Assembly (NCBI GenBank): GCA_963921825.1
Contig: OY997589.1
Coordinates: 85,544,523-85,608,522 of the forward strand
DNA: 64,000 bases
Direction of reading: 5' to 3'
From: Erodium maritimum
Lineage: Eukaryota > Streptophyta > Magnoliopsida > Geraniales > Geraniaceae
The translations under genes were made by a program, and so were the position numbers. Below are positions 23,301-32,202 of the stretch, piece after piece. The notes under the pieces are model-generated. The model was not told the DNA's origin, ran no database searches, and saw only the letters and a list, made by a program, of their open reading frames with translations. The stretch's first letter is position 1. Every line of letters begins with the position of its first letter.

Positions 23301-26300
23301 TGTTTGTCCTTGACCTTCAATCAGTAAATAATAAGCCTTCGAGGACGAGAAACTTTCACCTGTTTCGACCAAGTCAACCGATCCTCACGATCAGGAAAAA
23401 CAGAGACCAAGGTCAACCTCTCCAGCAAAGTGGAAGCTAAACCCCCGTCTCGATAATAAGAGTCTCTTCTGAATCCAAGATTCCATATTCCATTACTCCA
23501 CACATCCGCCACTCTTTTCTTGTTGTAGTTATGTTTCATGTATTGTCCTGATTGCTATAACCGGATCTTTTTAGAGCGATTCGTATATGAAGATTATTAT
23601 ATCACTGTCTTCTTGAGGACACTGGCCGTTGTAATAATTCTCCCCCATTATTATAAAAAAAGCTATTTCTTATTAAAAAAAGAAACTAAACTTTCATTTT
23701 TCTTAAATTTCCAGACCTAAATATCTCGAAACTTAACCTTCCTTTTATTTGTCTTCGTTCACAAAACCTTTCATTTGTTTCAAAAACGGCGGCCAGACAA
23801 CAGCGGCCGTTTTCTTATATTACATTTATCCATTCTCTTTCTCTTCTTCCAATCTGAAATTGGGATTCTGTGTATAGTTTGTGATAGGAAGAGGAAGTGT
23901 AGGTGTTTTCTGTCAAGAATACTCAGTACTTTATAGCTTCAAATGAAGCAATATTTTGTATTATATCCTTGGGTCTTTCCTATTTTGGAGAAAAGTGTAT
24001 TTAAAAGAAGTTTTATTCTATGATTTTGAATTCAAATGGTTTGACTAAATTTTAAATGGGGGTTTTAAAATCAAGAATTGAATTGACAATCAATTCTAAT
24101 TATAGAAATGAATAGGGAGGTGGAAATCGTAGGATTGGTCTTCCAGCAAATAAGATATAAAGAGCTTATTTATATCTTATTTTCAAGAATTAAAAAACAT
24201 ACCGAAAATCATTTCAATTTCTCTTTTTACCTCCTCTTACATTTTTAGTAACTTTTTCTACACGGATTAAAATTCGCTTACAAAGTCGCCGTATCTTAAG
24301 GAAACCTTGTCATCCGGGTAGTAAAAGTTTTAAGAAAACTGCTAAATCAGATCTTGACAATTCCAAATTTCATTTCCCAAATACTATTTTCATTCTACTT
24401 GGAATTTCCTTATTATTATTTTGTACCTGTTTGTCTTATAAACGTACCCTTATGTTTAACAGCTGCAACCACCGTGGGACAAGGCACAACCCAAGGTACT
24501 GATTTGAAATAAATTTATTAGTTTACACCGATGTAATGGATTATCACATTAGTTATGTTGTTAATGAATGTGTGTTTTGTTTAGTTTGGTGTCCTTTCTA
24601 AATTACAACTTGTCAAGTCTTTTCTGAAAGTTCAAGTATGGAGCAGCAAACAACCGCTAGAGTAGTAATCGATGATATTCGTGTGGATGCTCCGAAAAAG
24701 ATACTAACAAATGTCCCTTTTCCGACAAGGGGATATAAATTCTCTGTGAAATTAAGGTATGTAATTAATTATCATTTTGCTTTCTATTAACACTGTACAT
24801 TTTGTATGTAAAAGTGATTCTTATCATAGGATGGCTAGTGTCTTTCGAAATTTTTATGGAATCCCATTTGATTGTAAAGTGGAGCCTCGTTATGTAGGGT
24901 ATGTACGTTCCTTTTTATACTTATGGTCTATTTCAATATAATGTAAAGGGAAAAAATCAGATTGGTATCCTTAACTATACGTTTTTAACACACTGGTACC
25001 CCTCTAAGTTCAAACCCTAATAACTAAAAAGACACCTTAAGTTTCCAATCAGTAACACTTTAGTGTTTTCCGTCCATTTTTGGACGGAAAATGGTCATGG
25101 TGGTGGAGATGAAGGCTGGGTAAGAAACAGAATGAAGGAGGCGTATGTATGAAATAAAATGGGGGAGATGAAGGTTGCGTAGGAGAAATAAGGTAAAAGA
25201 ATAATTAGGGTTTGAACTTATAGGGGTATTTTTGTCATTTTTTGAAAGTTTATGGTCATGTGCATTGTACATGACCATTTTCCGTCCAAGAATGGACGGA
25301 AAACACTAACCTGTTACTGATTGGAAACTTAAGGTATCTTTTTAGTGATTAAATTAGTTAAGAGTACCAATGTGTTAAAAATGTATAGTTAAGGGTATCA
25401 ATATGATGTTTTCCCTAATGTAATAAAAGTATAATGTATTACCTTTAACATTCTTTTTTCTTGCACGGAACAAGGTATGTTGTGCCTTGGATGGATCCCG
25501 ATAATGGAAACTTATACTGCCTCTTCTTTCCGTATTCACCTGAGTATTTGTTACGTTCACTAGCCAGAGTTGAGGATTTGAGGTCATGGCCAATTCTATT
25601 CGTCTCCATTAAGGCTTCACTTAGAGGAGCTAACCAAGTTTCAGGATCTGCTCCTGCAGTTTTAGTTGGGGGGTTTTCCATACTAGAGATGAGACAGGTA
25701 ATGGGCTCTTTCTCAACTCTGTTTTTTAATGTGATGTTGTTTAGCTAATACAAATTTGATTCCTATACTTCTAGGGAATGTGCCACGAAACTTGTGTCAC
25801 TAAGTCGCGTTGTCCAAGTTGTTTCGTTAGCCGATACACTTAAAAAATGTAGCATTTAATATTGTGTCGTCCAGTCTCAGCTTAGGCGGCGTTGCTTATT
25901 GCATCGAGTTAGATGTGTTGAGTGCGTCGCCTAAGGGAATCCTCTTAAGGGACATCAAGTACAACCTCGTCGTCTAAGTAGAATCTATTAAAACATGTAT
26001 TATGGAGAGATTTTAAGGTTCAATGTCTAAGTAGAATCTATTAAAACATGTATTATGGAGAGATTTTAAGGTTCAATGTTCATAATGCTGACTGTGTAAG
26101 ATAGTGATAGGACCCTGACTTCTGAATTGCGTCGTATGACCTAGATTTGACTTGAGATCGATCCCAAGGCTTCGCACGGGCGAACCCTTGTTCTTCTTTC
26201 TCCCAATTGTAGACGAACACGAGCTCGTTAAGAGAGAACTCGAAAACCTCGGTAGAGACTAAACAATTTATTTTAGTTCTCAGTCTGTTTATTTCATTCT

Positions 26301-29300
26301 TCTCTCTTGTTATATATAGCCAAGGAGGTTACCTAAACCTAAAACCCTAATACAACCATAGTTGGTAATTACCCAACCTACCTATTTCTAATATTACTTG
26401 AACTCAAAGACATTAATAAACATGAAATAAACAAATACCAACCATAGCTGACTATCCTGACCGGCCATACTTGGTGGTGGGCTTATCCCATCTTGTACCG
26501 GTCCGTACAACCTGTAACAGATAGTGAATCTAAACCCTTTAGTTAAATTGTATTCCATAGTGGTGAGGTTCACAGTAGAATTCATGTTTTGAGTGGATGA
26601 TGAATTAATGTTTTGCCGAATTTATTAAATTCCGATTTAAACAGTAAATACCAAAAATTGAAATACATTTAACAAAATTAATTAATAATAAATTGAAGCT
26701 TCAAATTTTATTCATTCCCAAATAATACAAACCAAAACACATTGACAAGGCTATTGTTATAGAAAAAAAGCATGGATGGTGAAGCTTTGTCACTCGTCTG
26801 ATTCGTAATTCGCTCTAAAGCGATCTCATATGTGTTCAACAAGGTCATTTTGGAGTTGCTGGTGGGTGTTATCATTTTGCACCTCGTTTCGACTTCGACG
26901 AAGTGTTTGCACCGGTAGGTCGTTTCGATTCTGTGAGACTCATGCTAGCGGTCGCAACACAAGTAGGGTGGGAAGTTCATCATCTCGACGTCAAGTCAGC
27001 CTTTCTCAAAGGCGACCTCGACAAGGAAGTGAATGTTTCACAGCCGCTAGGATTTTCCCTAGCACGGATAACGGAAAGTGCTACGCCTTCACAAAGCATT
27101 GTATGGACTTCGTCGGGCACCGCACGCCTGGAATTCGAAGCTCGACAATACATTGACGCCACTCAGTTTTAGCAAGAACGAATACGAACATGAAGTTTAC
27201 ACTCGCGACAAAGACGGTGAGCGGCTTCTACTCAGTGTGTACGGTGATGCCCTCATTGTTGCAGGCGCCAAAAGAGAAGAAATTGCTCGTTTCGAGGAAA
27301 TGAAGTCAAACTTCAAAATGAGTGACCATCGGTAAGATCATACTCAGTTAGATGACATATGCGGCAAAACTTCTAGAGCAAGCAGGGCTCTCAAGATGCA
27401 ATCTCATTCATGTTCTTATGGAAGCTAAACTGAAATTTAGTAAGGAAATTTCAGGTGTTGCAATTGATGCCATGTTGCATCGTAGCTTGATCGGATATTT
27501 TGGTATTTGGTCCACACAAGACCTAATATCACCCATACACTAGGGTATGTCAGTAGATTCATGAAGTCACCAAAGATTGAGCATATAGTTGCAGTGAAGC
27601 ATCTCTTTCGCTACATAGCATAAATCATTCATTTTGGCTTCCAGTATAAGAAGAAAGAAGATGAACTACAATTGACCAGCTATAATGACGTAGATATGGC
27701 CGACGATCTGGACAGCACAAAAAGCACAACCGCGTAATATTCTTTCTTGGACACAGTCTTGTAAGTTGGCATAGTAAGAAGCAAAAGGTAGTGGCATTAT
27801 CAACTTGTGAAGCAGAATATATCTCCGCCACCACCATTACATGTCAGGGTGTATGGCTTGCAGTCCTGCTCGGAAAGGGGGTTGGTGTCGCCACACTTTA
27901 CGTTGACGAAAAAGCAGTAATACAATTGTGTAAAAATCCGGTCTTTCATGACCAGAGCAAGCACATTGAGACACATTACCATTTCATTAGGGAATGCGTC
28001 AACGGAGTAAAATCACCATCGAGTACATCAAGAACGATGATCAGCTGGTATACGTAATGATAAAATCTCTTGACAGGGTGAAATATCATGACCTAACTCG
28101 AAAATTGACATCGATAACATACACACTTAGCTTAAGGGAGAGATTGTTAGCAATAAGCTAGTCGTTTGACTACATTAATGTTTCTCTAATAAGTCTATTA
28201 CTTGGACAACAAGTTATAGGTCTTAGGTAAGTTAAGGGTCAGAAAAGAGCTTGAACACCAAGTAAGCTTGGTATAAGATAGTCGACAAAAACTTCTTCTT
28301 TTTTGCTTTAGTTTTTGTTTCTATTCTCTATGTTGTTCTTTTTCTATAAATATAAGACCACCAAGGTATTAACAACAATGCAGTCGGTGCTTGAGAGCTC
28401 TCCCCAGCCCTAGCCGCGATTCGCTATGGTGCTTCCTTCCTCCCTCTCCGCCGTCGAGCTCCCTACTATCGCTGCTCATGTGGCCCCCTCTGCCGGTCTC
28501 CCGGGCATCCCTCTTCACCCTCTCCCTTGCCCTCAACCCTCCGCCCTGGGTCTGGGAGCCAAGACCCGCGTCGGCGGCCATAGAAGCAACCCCTCGCGGA
28601 CGTTCCTCCGCTTCTCTATCAGCCTGCTCCACCGGTTGAGGGTGGCATGTTCTCTGTAGGGCTCGCCTCGGTGGCCCCTGCATCGAAGCTAAAGAGAGGG
28701 CGGCCTCAACGTCGCCCGGTGGTACATTTTCCTCCAAGTAAGGCGATTATTACTCTGCCGCCCCCAAACCCTAATCCGTCTTCCCCCTCTCGGGTCACGA
28801 ACTTGTTCTGGCCCCGATAGTACTGGGTTACTGGCTACCCTAAACCCTAATCCGCCACCTGTCCCCGATGTCCATGACCTCGCTGTGGCCGTGGGTAAGG
28901 GTATCCAGGGCGCTAGGGTTGAGGCGCGTATTGGAGATGTTCCACCCGTCCCTTGGTTTTCGCCTCCGCCCAAGATTTCTTGGGATTAGGTAGCAATCCC
29001 TATGAATGGGTAGATGGTACATACCCCTACTAGGTCTCCCCCACTGCGACGGGACCCGGCGAAAGGGAAGGCTCTAATAGTGGAGCTTTAGAGGACAGCA
29101 GTGACGGCCTTAGGGTTAGAGCGCTGCCTACCAAATCAGGTCAGGATCCCCATTATCCCGGTGGCCATGCAGACTCCACCGGGGGTGACTCGAGTGTGGC
29201 CGCAGTAGTCCCTGGACATTTCGGAGTCTCCCGCTCCCGTGGCCTTGGTGAGAAAGGAACCGGATCTTCGGGTCTCCCTGTAAGGCATTCAAGACGGGCT

Positions 29301-32165
29301 ATCTTCCTACTCTCTGGAGGAGGATGGCGAAATTTAGGTGGTTGTCCTTGCCTCCCTGATAACGACGACGGAGATAGAACGCCACCAATGAGGGTTGTTA
29401 GGTCGTCTCTGGGCCACAAAACCCCTCGGAAAGAGACCCTCCTACGTGTAAGCACTACTGCATGGGGGAAAGCGGCCGAGGGGATGGTGGTCAAGGACCT
29501 ATGGCCGGGCCATATCAGGTTCTACTTTCGGTCGGCCAAGGCTAGGGCGTGGGTTCGGGGTCACGAACCCTGGTGCTTTGACGGTAGAGCTCTGTTGCTG
29601 GGTGACATGGACTCGTGTGCTCGGGAGCTACCTTCCCTCGACCGGGTGCAGTTGTGGGTCCATGTGAGGGGGTTACCGCCCCTTGTGAGGACTTGGGAGA
29701 CTGGCGTATCCGTGGGCGACTCCCTGGGCATATGTGTGGATGTCCTCTGCGATAAATGAGGTATGTGCTGGGGAGGAGTGTTAGGGTCCGATTCTGGCAC
29801 ATCATAACGAAAGAGCCAGGTGCTCAGGTTCAAGGATTTCCCAGATCCGATCCACTTGAAGCTCACCTATACGAAGCTGCCAGGCTTCTGCTTCAACGAT
29901 GGCCGCTTGGGCCATGTTATGAAGGAGTGCACCTGGGCGGTCAAAGGCCCCCCTTTATTTGGGACGTTCATATTGGAGTACGACTGTGACAAGTAGGCCA
30001 AGGCATACGCGACTGATTGGGATGTCCCGCCTAGCCCCTATGTACTCCTGGGGTTTGATCCATTGGGTCCTAAGGCTCCGGAGAAGGGGCCTTGGGTCCT
30101 TGGACCGAGGCTTCAGGGCTCGGCCAGCAGGGCCCTCCAACCTCCGATCGCCTCAATCTTGGGGGCATCCCCACAACCCTCTGGTTGGTTGGGTGAGGAG
30201 GCTAGGGAGGGCAGTGGACTGCCGGTGGATGGTCCCCCTGGAATGGCTGATACGGGAGGTGCACTGAAGAGGGCGACAGTTGGGGACCCTCAAGAGGATC
30301 AGTTCGGGGCGGGGAAGCAGCCCCGCCAGGAGGAATGAGGGGTAGGCCGTGCATCGGGGATTGGCCCTGGGAGGGGTCCCTGTATGATGCATTGCCTCCC
30401 ACTAACACTATTGTTGTCGAGGTTCCCACGGATCTCCGGTACCCCACTTCCTTTTTCCATCTTCTTACTTTGCTCATGAGGCGTCACAATACCGCATATG
30501 TCGGTTATGATATGAAAAGGCTCAGAGAACATGTGATCATCAATTCTGGCTTTCTGTGGTCGAGAAGCCTGTTCTTCCATGCATACTGCATGTAGTCATC
30601 AATTGATCAATGAAAAGTAACTTTTGCTATAAGAAAATGCATTCGGTGCTTAAAAATCAAAAGCAACTCTCCCTCTTTTTCAATCTTAGTTAGAACCAAC
30701 ATCCATAAGGATTAGAAAAGCGCGCCCAAAATTTCCCCCCTTCCACCATTTCACGTGTATACAATGTTCTCCCAACGATGGCAAAACTCAAAGACTTTTA
30801 TTTTTGAAACAACAAGTATTTTTGTTGATGCTCCTCCTCTATAATATATAAAGGAGGGCAAGAGCACTAAACTCTCTATGAAACCAAGTATTAAAAACTA
30901 ACAACGAACCCAAGAAGACACCATAAATCCAAATAGGAAACACTTAAGAGCAATCCAGGGCCGGACCAAAATCAACCTGATGAGGAAGGGTTTGACTTGT
31001 GTCCCAAGTAACAGTCACAACAACAAGGATAAAGATCAAAACAGCATTGCAGAAGAGAAAAACAGTAAATGCAACTTTCATTCCTTTAAAAAGAGCTAGT
31101 ACATGTTTGAAGGTCCTGACGGGACAAACACAATAACCCTATAACTATGTAAACGTACGATTTTTAACGGAGTGTCATTAAGGCTAACTAAGACATAAAC
31201 TAAAAAAGACTGACGAACACCGCTCAAAGTAGGGTCTGTATACCGTTGGGTCCTCCGAAGGCGACACACTTCTTCTGATGTAAAACCGAGCCTGTGATCG
31301 TTGAGTCCTTGAGTAGAAAACCTAAACCATCTCTCGCGAATGATGAACCGTGCAAAAAGAAGACTACTAGTTGGTTCGATGTGACAAATTATTATGTTAT
31401 ATAGAGTCGTTTTATATGTAGAAAGGATAATTGAGAATGACTATTGTGTTTCAGGAGACAATGGTGTTGAATTTGACACCAGACTCTAACACAAGTTTCA
31501 TAACCTTGGTAGGGAATACAGGTATAACAGAAATATCTATTAATCTCATATTTATAAGCCTTGCCATTCCATCACCACTTGTACCAAACCGTTGTGCAAT
31601 TGCAGATGTTCAAGTTCACTTTAATGGACGTGATATAATAAAGGTCAGCCCCATCCGTAAAGAAGATTTCGGAATTGGTGGCCGTGTGGTGTACGAGGTC
31701 AGCACTTCTCCTTAGATCTAATATCTGTTGATATGCATTTACTAAGTCATGTTTAAATTTTATTGGACCATCCGCAAGGTTAGACAAGTTAGTGGACTAA
31801 TCCAGCCAGACTCTATTTCGAGGCTCTAGGCACTTGATTCTGAGTAATGAATTATATTTTCCAAAAAAAAAATCGAATTCAGTCATACAGTACTAGATTT
31901 ACTTTGACTGATCACCCCAACGTTGAGGTGTTTTTAGAGCACTTATAGTGGGGGTGGTTTGTTAGAGCATCCACATCGCTCGCGGGGAGCAAGAGACCGG
32001 GGCAGGAGCAAGAGGCATGGGGTGCGGACGGTGTGGTGCGGAGATTGTGCGGAGTGCGAACCCTTGCCTCGCGAGCCGGGGCAGGAGGCACGAACCCCAA
32101 ACCTACCTCGTGCCTCGCGGGTTCGTGCTTCGTCTCGGGCCTCTCCTGTGTTGACACGCGGCCCG

Positions 32166-32202
<37 letters not shown>

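Larger units (their letters stand above)
28147..30701 (+). repeat. 3' LTR of the Copia fragment, interrupted by a retroposon
   Basis: The polypurine tract AAGGGAGAGAT precedes TGTTAGC at 28147. Once the insertion at 28393-30635 is discounted, the LTR is about 310 bp and ends ACCAACA near 30701. A TATA-like TATAAATATAAG lies at about 28345-28356. The right end is inferred from the terminal inverted repeat. Confidence 0.65.
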
